From contig NZ_KB899376.1 in the NCBI RefSeq assembly GCF_000378185.1, forward strand, positions 214,357 through 278,356: DNA of 64,000 bases. The letters run 5' to 3'. The DNA is from Salinimonas chungwhensis DSM 16280 (lineage in GTDB: Bacteria; Pseudomonadota; Gammaproteobacteria; Enterobacterales; Alteromonadaceae). The position numbers were made by a program, and so were the translations under genes. Below the pieces are notes generated by a model. That model did no database searches, had not been told where the DNA came from, and was given only the letters and a program-made list of their open reading frames with translations. This document shows, in pieces, positions 28,328 to 36,809 of this stretch; position 1 is the first letter of the stretch; each line of letters opens with the position of its first letter.

Positions 28328-29650
28328 TTAACTGTGTTTAGGTAGGAATAGTGAACTGTACAAGCGGGTGGCAAATTCATCTGTCATACCCGAGATGTAA
28401 TCTGCAATAATTCGCTGCCCATAGTTTTTTGCTTCTGCCTGACGCCAACGCTGGCGAGTGTTTTCAGGTAACAGGCGTTCCGGGTCGCTGCTAAAAGCCT
28501 CAAATAACGCCATCACCATTTGCTGGCCTTTGTATTCCAGGATCTGAACATCCGATTGTCGAATAACCTGTTCATACACAAAGACTTTAAAGAGCGCCAG
28601 CGCCTTTTCATAATTGTGTGGCAAGCTAGCCTGATAAGCCAGCAACGGATGAGAAAATTGGGGCAATTGCTCAATGGTTATGGCGGTAATAAAGCAGTTT
28701 ACCAGCGCGCCGATGGCGTTTTTCCGCTCATGGTGATGCTGACTGAACAACCGGCTTGCAAGTTCCTGAATATTTTGTGATAACCATGGCACTTCCATAG
28801 TTTGCAGCGGTAACACAATGTCATTTTCAAACTGGTCTCTGTCAACCATACTCATGACGATAGCATCCTCCAGATCATGAATACCGTAAGCTATATCGTC
28901 TGCCAGCTCCATGATGGTGCAGTCAAAAGATTTGTGACGGGTTTTTGCATGTTTATCGTCAAAGACATCAAACATCATAAACTGCTCAATGTCTTGTTGT
29001 TCAAACGGTGAGACAAGCCACTCAAATAAGATCTTATCGCAGTTAAACAGGCCTTTGGGCGGATGCCAGTCAGAAGCTTTTATCTGGCGTAGCGACGTGT
29101 TTATCTGACCATGACAGGCCGGATTTGTAAGATTATCAATAAAGTTGGGGTATTTTATCAGCCCCAGTATGCTGCGACGCGCCAGGTTCATTCCATGCTG
29201 TGCAGTGTAGGGTTCAAGCTGAGTGACAATACGGAATGTTTGCCCGTTCCCTTCAAAACCACCATGTTCATGCATCATGAAATGCAGAGCGATTTCGCCG
29301 CCATGGCCGAACGGCGGGTGACCGATATCGTGGGCCAGGCACAGCGTTTCAATGAGGCTGGAATCCAGCATCAGATGTCTGGAAAGCGCCGGGTATTTGG
29401 CCTCTAACTGGGCGGTAATTCCCGTCCCAATCTGTGCCGCCTCCAGCGAGTGAGTTAATCGGGTCCGGTAGAAGTCACTCAGACCAACGCCCAACACCTG
29501 TGTCTTTGCCTGCAGTCGTCTGAATGCAGCTGAGTGCAGAACGCGCGCTTTATCGCGCTGATAGCTACTACGATGATCACCGTCGCGCATTTGCACCCGC
29601 GGTAAACGTCGCTCCTGCCACGGTTGCGTCCAATGAGTGCTACACATCAT
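28328..29650 (-). CDS. dGTPase-family HD triphosphohydrolase (possible antiphage type)
   Basis: About 440 residues from the ATG at 29650. The HD-domain metal ligands are present: [28 protein letters not shown], and a later [17 protein letters not shown] motif. The enzyme should hydrolyse dGTP (perhaps other dNTPs) to the nucleoside and triphosphate. At 440 aa it is close to the shorter Vibrio/Shewanella-type proteins and not the 505-aa E. coli Dgt. Relatives of this type have been reported to limit phages by depleting dGTP. The start overlaps the end of yfbR by 11 bp. A longer frame to 29692 would lie wholly in yfbR and lacks a good ribosome-binding site; GGGAAAA precedes 29650. Confidence 0.88.
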   Translation of the reverse strand: MMCSTHWTQPWQERRLPRVQMRDGDHRSSYQRDKARVLHSAAFRRLQAKTQVLGVGLSDFYRTRLTHSLEAAQIGTGITAQLEAKYPALSRHLMLDSSLIETLCLAHDIGHPPFGHGGEIALHFMMHEHGGFEGNGQTFRIVTQLEPYTAQHGMNLARRSILGLIKYPNFIDNLTNPACHGQINTSLRQIKASDWHPPKGLFNCDKILFEWLVSPFEQQDIEQFMMFDVFDDKHAKTRHKSFDCTIMELADDIAYGIHDLEDAIVMSMVDRDQFENDIVLPLQTMEVPWLSQNIQELASRLFSQHHHERKNAIGALVNCFITAITIEQLPQFSHPLLAYQASLPHNYEKALALFKVFVYEQVIRQSDVQILEYKGQQMVMALFEAFSSDPERLLPENTRQRWRQAEAKNYGQRIIADYISGMTDEFATRLYSSLFLPKHS

Positions 29651-30287
29651 TTTTCCCGATATTATCACGATGAGTTTGGCTGGATGCGTCAAATTCGTCC
29701 TGGGTTATTTCATCAAGACTCAGCGAAAAACTGGGCACATAGCGCGAAATAAAATAATCCACTTCCGGGGACTGATAAGCTGCCAGTAATTTATCCAGAC
29801 GATTTTTCGCTAGAGTAAACTCACGGTTACCGGCATTGAGCTCTTCCAGAGTTTTAAGATAAGCGCACAAAACATCAGCAGCCTTAACAATGAAGGCATC
29901 TTCCTCGCTGTGCGTGCGACTGTCTATCAGCATGGCGTAATCATCCCGCAATGCTTCAGGCGCCATGTCAATCAGCTTGCTTTCGGCAATCTTCTCAATT
30001 TTTTTGTATTCGGCGGCAATAGTGGCATTGTAATACTTTACCGGCGTGGGCAAATCGCCTGTTAATACCTCAGAAACATCGTGAAACATCGCCATGGTGG
30101 CGATGCGTTCCGGATTTAATTTCCCGTCGAAAAAACGGTTTTTTATCAGCGCCAGAGCATGCGCTACCATGGCCACCTGTAAACTGTGTTCCTGCACATT
30201 TTCATTGCGCACATTGTGCATCAGCGGCCAGCGATTTATTAGTTTCATTCGCGCAAGATGCGCGAAAAAATGGCTCCTATCAGACAT
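29640..30287 (-). CDS. yfbR: 5'-deoxynucleotidase YfbR
   Basis: A 215-residue cytosolic HD-domain phosphohydrolase that removes phosphate from 5'-deoxynucleoside monophosphates. Family features are [16 protein letters not shown] at the N terminus (E. coli YfbR begins in the same way), [12 protein letters not shown], and the [22 protein letters not shown] motif. It sits 3 bp after alaA and overlaps the dGTPase gene, so alaA-yfbR-dGTPase form one operon. With the dGTPase upstream in the pathway, the pair could break down deoxynucleotides. Confidence 0.95.
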   Translation of the reverse strand: MSDRSHFFAHLARMKLINRWPLMHNVRNENVQEHSLQVAMVAHALALIKNRFFDGKLNPERIATMAMFHDVSEVLTGDLPTPVKYYNATIAAEYKKIEKIAESKLIDMAPEALRDDYAMLIDSRTHSEEDAFIVKAADVLCAYLKTLEELNAGNREFTLAKNRLDKLLAAYQSPEVDYFISRYVPSFSLSLDEITQDEFDASSQTHRDNIGKNDV

Positions 30288-30290
30288 AGC

Positions 30291-31508
30291 TTAAACCTGC
30301 CGGTAATTATCGAAAAAGTTACCTATACGGGTAAGCGCAGGTTTTAGCACGTCAGTGTGAGGTAAAAAGACCAGCCGGAAATACACGCCCTGATTCAGGT
30401 TGAAAGCCCTGCCATGAACTAACAATACTTTTTCACTGCTAAGTAAATCGTAAATCATTTGTTCATCATTGCTGATATTAAACCGTTTCTGGTCTACCCG
30501 GGCAAAACAATACATCGCCCCTTTAGGTTTTACACAGTGAATACCCTCGATATCGTTAAGCATTTGCCAGGAAATATCACGCTGAGCGCGCAAGCGGCCG
30601 CCTTCTGCAACCAACTCGTTGATGCTCTGATAGCCACCCAGAGCGGTTTGAATCGCCGTCTGGCAGGGAACATTAGCGCACATTCGCATAGACGACAGTA
30701 TATTGAGGCCTTCAATGTAATCGGCGGCGACCCGCTTGTTGCCGCTGACCACCAGCCAGCCTGCGCGAAAGCCTGCTACCCGGTAATTTTTAGATAATCC
30801 GCTCAATGTGACCATAAACACATCGTCGGCCAGCGAGGCTATACAGGTGTGCCTGGTGCCGTCGTAGAGGATCTTGTCATAAATTTCATCAGAATATATA
30901 ACAAGATTATGTTCTCGAGCCAGTTCAATGACTTCCTTTAACAATGCTTCACTGTAAACAGCGCCGGTCGGATTATTAGGGTTAATCAGTACAATGGCGC
31001 GGGTACGGGCGGTGATTTTGCTTTTTATATCATCGATGTCGGGAAACCAGTCGGCCTGCTCATCACAACAGTAATGTACCGGCGTACCAGAGGATAAGCT
31101 GACGGCTGCCGTCCACAACGGGTAATCCGGCGCTGGTAGCAGGACTTCATCGCCAGTATTTAGCAGCGCCTGCATCGCCATCATAATGAGCTCGCTGACA
31201 CCATTACCTATGAATACATCACTGACTTGTAGGTCGCGCACTGCCATTTGCTGATAATACTGCATCACCGCAACGCGCGCCGCGTAAATTCCCGTGGAGT
31301 CAGAGTAACCCTGGGAGGTTGGCAGGTTGTAAATAACGTCTTTAAGAATATCGTCCGGTGCCTCAAAACCAAATGGTGCTGGGTTACCTATATTCAATTT
31401 GAGAATACGATGACCTTCATCCTCCATTTTTCGGGCCTGAGCGGCAATCGGACCGCGGATATCATAACAAACACTATCAAGTTTGTGGGAGCGAGCTACT
31501 GATTTCAT
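30291..31508 (-). CDS. alaA: Alanine aminotransferase AlaA
   Basis: A PLP-dependent fold-I transaminase of 405 residues, the same length as E. coli AlaA. It makes alanine from pyruvate and glutamate. The PLP lysine is Lys240 in SGLSKNYRVAGFRAGW; NPNNPTGAVYS and YSDEIYDKILYDG are further conserved PLP-site segments. AGGGGA precedes the ATG at 31508. The alaA-yfbR neighbourhood matches that of E. coli (yfbQ-yfbR), which supports both calls. It is the first gene of the operon. Confidence 0.95.
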   Translation of the reverse strand: MKSVARSHKLDSVCYDIRGPIAAQARKMEDEGHRILKLNIGNPAPFGFEAPDDILKDVIYNLPTSQGYSDSTGIYAARVAVMQYYQQMAVRDLQVSDVFIGNGVSELIMMAMQALLNTGDEVLLPAPDYPLWTAAVSLSSGTPVHYCCDEQADWFPDIDDIKSKITARTRAIVLINPNNPTGAVYSEALLKEVIELAREHNLVIYSDEIYDKILYDGTRHTCIASLADDVFMVTLSGLSKNYRVAGFRAGWLVVSGNKRVAADYIEGLNILSSMRMCANVPCQTAIQTALGGYQSINELVAEGGRLRAQRDISWQMLNDIEGIHCVKPKGAMYCFARVDQKRFNISNDEQMIYDLLSSEKVLLVHGRAFNLNQGVYFRLVFLPHTDVLKPALTRIGNFFDNYRQV

Positions 31509-32126
31509 AGTCCCCTGGCTTTATTAGTTCATAGTTTTTCAGAGTAGCGTAAAGCTCTCTGGGATGCGAAGCGTTATTTTCTGTTAATCGGACAAAAATA
31601 ACCATTTTCTCCTGTTTTTAACGCTCAATCAGGATACAGCAAATAATTAACCGGCCCAATCGGGTACTGGGCGCAATATTTATCTTCAGGATGTCCTCCA
31701 GGATATGCACGCATGGGTAACAGTTAATGAGATTAAAATCAGGCATGAGAGGCATAAACCTGTGGATTCAGGGTGCTGTTTACGATCCAGTGACCCATTG
31801 TTTGACAGTCTCCTGTAATGCGTCTGGCGAATAGTAAACCCAGGCATATGTACAATATTCGCTCGCATTTACATGCCTCACAATATTGGCAGACTGACTT
31901 GATATGTATGCCATATCGCTAAACACGCTTATTGTATTGAATAGACTGATGACTGACTGTAGATAACGGAACACCTGGTATTCAATCAACAACAGTGGCT
32001 ATTAAGTACTATTTTAACATTGTTAAATTGACACGCTGATCTATCTTAATTAGTAGGGGCCTTTTGCCACAGGTGGTTCGGGAGGTGGCGCTACGGCCCG
32101 TAATTTGGATTACAATGAGGCCTTAT
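31509..32126. other. 618-bp region between divergent alaA and DUF2189 genes
   Basis: The promoters of both flanking genes should lie here. An inverted repeat GTTATTTT/AAAATAAC with a 15-nt centre lies at about 31571-31601, close upstream of alaA. Minus-strand open frames at 31686-31868 and 31780-31992 (60-70 codons, overlapping) show no known similarity and no ribosome-binding site; one may be a remnant. I see no RNA gene. Confidence 0.4.
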
Positions 32127-32921
32127 ATGTCACACTCTTTTAAAGAAACGCCCCATAACGCGATTACTGACAGCGGCATTGCCCGCGTCATTCCCTGTAA
32201 ATCGCTGACGCTGCAAGACCCGGTTAAATGGCTGGCCCTGGCTATGGGTGATATGAAACGGGCTCCCCTTCACACCGCTGTGTACGGTGTGATATTTGCC
32301 ATCATCCCCTGGCTTATCACCTTACTTGTGAATATGACCGGCTGGCATTTGATTATCATGCCTGCCATGGTGTGCTTTATGCTTATCGGCCCCTTTCTGG
32401 CTGCTGGCATGTATGATGTAAGCTGGGAGTTGCAAAAAGGTCATAAGCCCACTATGTCACATTCGCTGCGGGCAATGAAACGCAACGCGGTAAACGGGTG
32501 GGGGTTTGGTGTGGTGCTTGTCATCATGATGATTTTCTGGCTGCGTGTGGCTTCGTTAATACACGCCCTTTACCCACCGTATCTGGATGAAACGTTGTCT
32601 GACCTGTGGCCATTTTTAATTCTGGGTACCCTGGTAGGTGTCGTTTTTTCGTTAGTATTACTTTTTATATCCGCCTTTACGCAGCCAATTTTGATGGAGC
32701 GAAAAGTCGACTTGGCCACAGCGTTGCTCACCAGTATCAATGCTGTATGGCTTAACAAATTGCCAATGTTATTTTGGGCTGGGATTGTTTTTGTTTCTGT
32801 GCTGTTGGGGTTCGCCACGGCATTTCTCGGATTTCTGATTCTCATGCCATTATTGGGCTATGCCACCTGGCATGCTTATATCGATACCATTGAAACTAAG
32901 AAGCCGCGAAATTATGAGTAA
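32127..32921 (+). CDS. DUF2189 integral membrane protein
   Basis: About 264 residues with six hydrophobic helices in a DUF2189 (COG5473) arrangement: an N-terminal DPVKWLALAMGDMKRAP segment, MLIGPFLAAGMYDVSWELQKGHKP between helices, and LMPLLGYATWHAYIDTI at the end. The family is widespread in proteobacteria and has no proven function; a transport role has been guessed. I prefer the ATG at 32127, which follows GAGG by 6 nt. Frames starting further upstream (32064 TTG, 32115 ATG) would add an arginine-rich extension. It is a single gene. Confidence 0.88.
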   Translation: MSHSFKETPHNAITDSGIARVIPCKSLTLQDPVKWLALAMGDMKRAPLHTAVYGVIFAIIPWLITLLVNMTGWHLIIMPAMVCFMLIGPFLAAGMYDVSWELQKGHKPTMSHSLRAMKRNAVNGWGFGVVLVIMMIFWLRVASLIHALYPPYLDETLSDLWPFLILGTLVGVVFSLVLLFISAFTQPILMERKVDLATALLTSINAVWLNKLPMLFWAGIVFVSVLLGFATAFLGFLILMPLLGYATWHAYIDTIETKKPRNYE

Positions 32922-33350
32922 GCCCTGCTGAGCGCATAAATGTCCGGGTTACATGTAGACTAAGTGGCCTTGGCTTTACGGGAAGTTTTTTGTTGAATTA
33001 CTGCCCAAATTTTTGAATAAGCCCGATGAATTTTCTTCGACAAACCGAATAAAGTGTAAAGATGTAGTAAAGTTACAGAATGGATGGCATTTAACCGTCA
33101 TTTGTAGCTTTCATTTTAATATCGATTAGTTATAGCTTCCCTCATTTTTCGTATCAAGAAAAAACAAAAAGTCTTTATAAACAGCGACTTGTTTATTTTA
33201 ATGAGATGTAAATTGCGGTTTTTACGCTATATTTACGATACTCATACAACATTAAAACAGTAATTTTATTTCATTTAGTGCATAAATATAGGGCGTTTTA
33301 GAAAACGTGTTGCACATCTTAAAACCGAAAATCATATGACAGGAAAGACA
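32922..33350. other. AT-rich upstream region of the DUF3718 gene
   Basis: About 430 bp without a supportable gene. The right half (33100-33330) is strongly AT-rich with runs of A and T, compatible with a promoter or an H-NS-type binding region. I found no clear repeats or hairpins. Confidence 0.4.
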
Positions 33351-33680
33351 ATGAAAAAATTACTGACCAAAACACTTCTATTAACCGCAGGTTTGCTATC
33401 ACTAAGCCAGCCAGCAATGGCACATGAAAAAGAAACTGTTATAAAATTTGAGGGTGACACCGCTTTCTCCGGTTTCTGCAAGGCAGTTGTACTTGATGAC
33501 ATTCGGATATTGCGTTCTAGCATCCAGCGCAGCATCGGGAATGTAGCCGCCAATGATCGCGCCGTAGTGCGTCGAATCACTGCAGAAGATGGCCTAAAAT
33601 GCAATGGCAGTAACTTACTGGAGTTTTCTGATGAGCGTGAAGCTCGGCAGGTGAAAAGTTTTCTTACCGCACAACGTTAA
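33351..33680 (+). CDS. Small secreted DUF3718 protein
   Basis: A 109-residue exported protein: signal peptide (MKKLLTK to PAMA), then a short domain with two cysteines, FSGFCKAVVLDD and LKCNGSNLLEF. The CNG motif and paired cysteines are what I recall of DUF3718, a family restricted mainly to Alteromonadales and relatives. No function is known. The start at 33351 follows AGGAAAG; the in-frame ATG at 33336 would put extra residues before the signal. It is convergent with the RND operon. Confidence 0.8.
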   Translation: MKKLLTKTLLLTAGLLSLSQPAMAHEKETVIKFEGDTAFSGFCKAVVLDDIRILRSSIQRSIGNVAANDRAVVRRITAEDGLKCNGSNLLEFSDEREARQVKSFLTAQR

Positions 33681-33702
33681 TGCTTAACTATGGCGCAGTA
33701 AA

Positions 33703-33727
33703 GCGGGGTAGCGAAGGCTACCCCCGC
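33703..33727. terminator. Stem-loop between DUF3718 gene and RND operon
   Basis: GGGGTAGC pairs with GCTACCCC around a GAAG loop, and two further G-C pairs lie outside a bulged C. There is no T run on either side, so it may be a weak or factor-dependent terminator, or an RNA-stabilising hairpin for the converging transcripts. Confidence 0.45.
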
Positions 33728-33734
33728 CAGTCGC

Positions 33735-36700
33735 TCAGGTGGCTTGTCTGGTCCAGCGACGGACGCGATATTGGGCCGCGTTAATAATTGAACCAGTGCC
33801 TTGGCGTAATCTGATAAGCTGTATATAAGATAGAGGGACAAGAAACAGGCTGGTTAACGTAGAAAACAAAAGACCACCGATAATAGCAATTGCCATTGGT
33901 GCGTAAGCCGGGCCATCTCCGCCGATTCGTGTTGTACCCACGGCCAGCGGAACGAGTCCCAGCACAGTAGTTGCCACCGTCATTAGCACCGGTCTAACCC
34001 TGGATTGACAGCCCTCCAGTACCGCTTGCGTTAATGACAAACCGTGTTCTGTAAGTTGATTTATTCTGTCGACCAGAACAATCCCATTGTTTACGACAAT
34101 CCCCATTAGAATAAGCATACCAATCATCGCCATCACTGACATCGAGGTGCCGGTGAGCAGCAATGTCCAGAAAACGCCAGTGAAGGAATAAAGCAGTGAA
34201 CCAATAACGGCTGTCGGCAACAACAGCGATTCAAATAACGCAGCCATCACAATATAAATCATACAGACAGCAAGCAACATATTCACCTGCATGACCGCGC
34301 CGGCTTCATCCATATTTTGAAAAGCACCGTCTAATGACCAGCTATAGCCATCCGGAAACGTCTGGGTTTGCATGACCCCGGTTATTTTTTCTCTGGCCTG
34401 TTCAAGTGTAAGGCTATCATTCAGATTGGCCCTGATCATCAATGCTGTTTGACGGTTAATGCGTTGGATTTCAGATAACTGAGGTTTGCGAGTGACGGTT
34501 GCAACGCTGGCCAGTGTGATAGGTTTACCTTCAGTTCGCGTTAGCTGAATATTGTTTAACTGAGCTAATGAAGTTTGTGTCTGTAACGAATACATCAGGG
34601 CCACATCGACTTCGCCAGCGTCACTGTGACGGAATGTGCGCAGATTTACACCACGTAAAGCGGTGGCAATAAGCTGCGCCACTGATTGAGCATCCAGGCC
34701 GAGCCGGAATGCCTTTTCACGGTCAATATGAATCTGAACCTCCTGCTGTTGATTACCCACATCCAGCTTTACATCTTCCAGACCATCTATGGCAGAAAGC
34801 GGCATAACGAGGCTATCACCCAGTGCGATTAATCGACTGGTAGCATCGCCTGTCAGTGTGATTTGCACACCGCCGCCATTATCACTACGCCAGTTGAAGG
34901 AAGGGCGGGCCCTGGCAAATTCAGGCATGGCGTCTTTCACCATCTCTTTCCACCGGGCTATAGGAATGGGCAAATCATCTTTTAACGTTATACCCGAAAC
35001 TGCCTCGCCCGCCGTAAACCAGCTATAAACCTGCTCGATGTGAAACTTATCCTGATTAGCGTATAAAAATGCTTCCATTTTATTTACGCTTGTCTCCACT
35101 TCCTCCATGTTGTATCCCTGAGTAAAGTGATAGCTAAGCCATACCCGTTTGGGGTCGTCATTCCCCTGACTGTCGGCGCTGATACTTTGCAGTGGGATCG
35201 CAGCGGAGAACAAAATCAGTAGAGCGGCAACAGCACTTATTTTGCGATGGCTAATCACCCATTGAAGCACGCGTTTATATAGCCTCTGATAGGCGGCGTT
35301 ATTATGCTGAGTAATATTCTCTGGTGTTTTGATTTTTTCGGCAAGCAGCGGGATTAGCGTCTGAGCAATGAGGAGCGAGGCAAAAAGTGATATGCAAATC
35401 GCAATAGCTACATGCTCGAGAAACACGGTAACATCAATTTTGACGCCAATGATATTAGGTAAAAAGACGATGGCTGTGGTGGCGGTACCGGCAATAACTG
35501 CCAGACTGACTTTATTGATTCCGGCCAGGGTGGCCTGACGCCGGTTACTGGTGTGTTGTCGTTCGTTGAAAATACTTTCGGTAATGACCACAGCGTTGTC
35601 CACCAGCATGCCAACCGCCAGCATCAACCCCATAAGTGAAAGTACGTTGAGCGAATAACCAGCCAGATACATCACGCCCAGCGTTATACAAAGTGATACA
35701 GGCACTGACAGAACCACGATAAGAGTTGTACTGAGTTGCCGTAAAAAGACATACAGCACAGCAACAGACAATATCGCGCCAATAATGCCTGCCCACAGTA
35801 AGTCCGCCAGAGACGTAGTGACACTGTCGGCTACATCGTCCATTACAAACAGACTAATACCATCAAAAGCGGGATCTTTTTTGGCTTGCTCAATGACTTT
35901 GAGAACAGCTGCAGAGACATTAACAAGATTACTGCCGGATTCGCGGTAGACGTTAAAGCCCACCGCATAAGTGCGATCCAGGTGTCGACCTTCCTGCGCC
36001 TCAGGTTGCTCAAAGGTCACGTTAGCCACATCAGATAAAGTAATGCCCTGCTTTACCGGCATATTGTTAAAATCGCGGATATCCTCAAACTGACCCTGCG
36101 GAGTGACGCGAATTTGCTCGCTACCATTATCAATTTGGCCGGCTGACATCGCAAAATTTGCCTGCTGTAATTGCTGCGTGATATCCGCCGGGCTGACATG
36201 TAAAGCGGCCATTCGTTGGGGATTAAGACGAATATTTATTTGTTTTTTCATCACCCCGTACAATTCGACCCTAGCGATCCCGGGGACGCGTTCCATGGCA
36301 CGTTTTAAATTGCGGTCCAGCAAATCATAGGCATTCGACAGATCTCTTTCACTGGACACCCTGAGTTGGAAAATAGGCATATCGTTAGTGTTGAATTTAA
36401 AGACCAGAATGCGCTCTACATCATCGGGCAACAAATGACGGATACCATCTATTTTTTCCCTGGCTTCAATACTTTTCGCTTTTATATTTTCATCCCAGTT
36501 AAACTCAACAAAAATTTCCGCCCGGTTGTCGTAGGAGCGCGACTGAATACGTTTAATGCCCGACAACGTAGCAACAGCTTCTTCTACAGGGCGGGTGATC
36601 ATTCGCTCAATTTCTGCTGGCGTAGCATCGCCATAGGGAACGTTAATTACCATCTGAGGGATATCGATACCCGGAAATTTTTCCAGCGGCAACATACGGC

Positions 36701-36809
36701 TGGCAATTATGCCGAACACAAGCATGGAGAAAAATACCATGCAAACCGTAACCGGATGGGTCAGAGCAAACCGCGCTAACCCGGCTGCGAACGTCGCTTG
36801 CTTATCCAT
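33735..36809 (-). CDS. RND multidrug efflux permease, second of a pair
   Basis: About 1024 residues with the usual twelve helices, two large periplasmic domains and the charged TM4 residue in GMLVDNAVVITES. It belongs to the hydrophobe/drug (AcrB/MdtB-like) RND group rather than the heavy-metal type. I place the start at 36809 (MDKQATFAAGLARF) because AGGAG lies 9 nt before it; the start lies 8 bp inside the preceding permease gene. With the adaptor at 40110 and the permease at 36802 it forms an MdtABC-like set, in which two different permeases share one adaptor and may form a mixed trimer. No outer-membrane channel gene is adjacent. The substrate is unknown. Confidence 0.92.
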   Translation of the reverse strand: MDKQATFAAGLARFALTHPVTVCMVFFSMLVFGIIASRMLPLEKFPGIDIPQMVINVPYGDATPAEIERMITRPVEEAVATLSGIKRIQSRSYDNRAEIFVEFNWDENIKAKSIEAREKIDGIRHLLPDDVERILVFKFNTNDMPIFQLRVSSERDLSNAYDLLDRNLKRAMERVPGIARVELYGVMKKQINIRLNPQRMAALHVSPADITQQLQQANFAMSAGQIDNGSEQIRVTPQGQFEDIRDFNNMPVKQGITLSDVANVTFEQPEAQEGRHLDRTYAVGFNVYRESGSNLVNVSAAVLKVIEQAKKDPAFDGISLFVMDDVADSVTTSLADLLWAGIIGAILSVAVLYVFLRQLSTTLIVVLSVPVSLCITLGVMYLAGYSLNVLSLMGLMLAVGMLVDNAVVITESIFNERQHTSNRRQATLAGINKVSLAVIAGTATTAIVFLPNIIGVKIDVTVFLEHVAIAICISLFASLLIAQTLIPLLAEKIKTPENITQHNNAAYQRLYKRVLQWVISHRKISAVAALLILFSAAIPLQSISADSQGNDDPKRVWLSYHFTQGYNMEEVETSVNKMEAFLYANQDKFHIEQVYSWFTAGEAVSGITLKDDLPIPIARWKEMVKDAMPEFARARPSFNWRSDNGGGVQITLTGDATSRLIALGDSLVMPLSAIDGLEDVKLDVGNQQQEVQIHIDREKAFRLGLDAQSVAQLIATALRGVNLRTFRHSDAGEVDVALMYSLQTQTSLAQLNNIQLTRTEGKPITLASVATVTRKPQLSEIQRINRQTALMIRANLNDSLTLEQAREKITGVMQTQTFPDGYSWSLDGAFQNMDEAGAVMQVNMLLAVCMIYIVMAALFESLLLPTAVIGSLLYSFTGVFWTLLLTGTSMSVMAMIGMLILMGIVVNNGIVLVDRINQLTEHGLSLTQAVLEGCQSRVRPVLMTVATTVLGLVPLAVGTTRIGGDGPAYAPMAIAIIGGLLFSTLTSLFLVPLSYIQLIRLRQGTGSIINAAQYRVRRWTRQAT

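Noticed and set aside
28328-31508. Complete multi-gene antiphage island
   Set aside because: Only the dGTPase has a possible defence role. Its neighbours alaA and yfbR are housekeeping genes in the same order as in E. coli, and no mobile-element marks are present.
31651-31680. GCCCA/TGGGC inverted repeat
   Set aside because: A five-base stem with a long loop is expected by chance.
33332-33604. Minus-strand frame opposite the DUF3718 gene
   Set aside because: It is the antisense of a gene with a clear signal peptide and ribosome-binding site.
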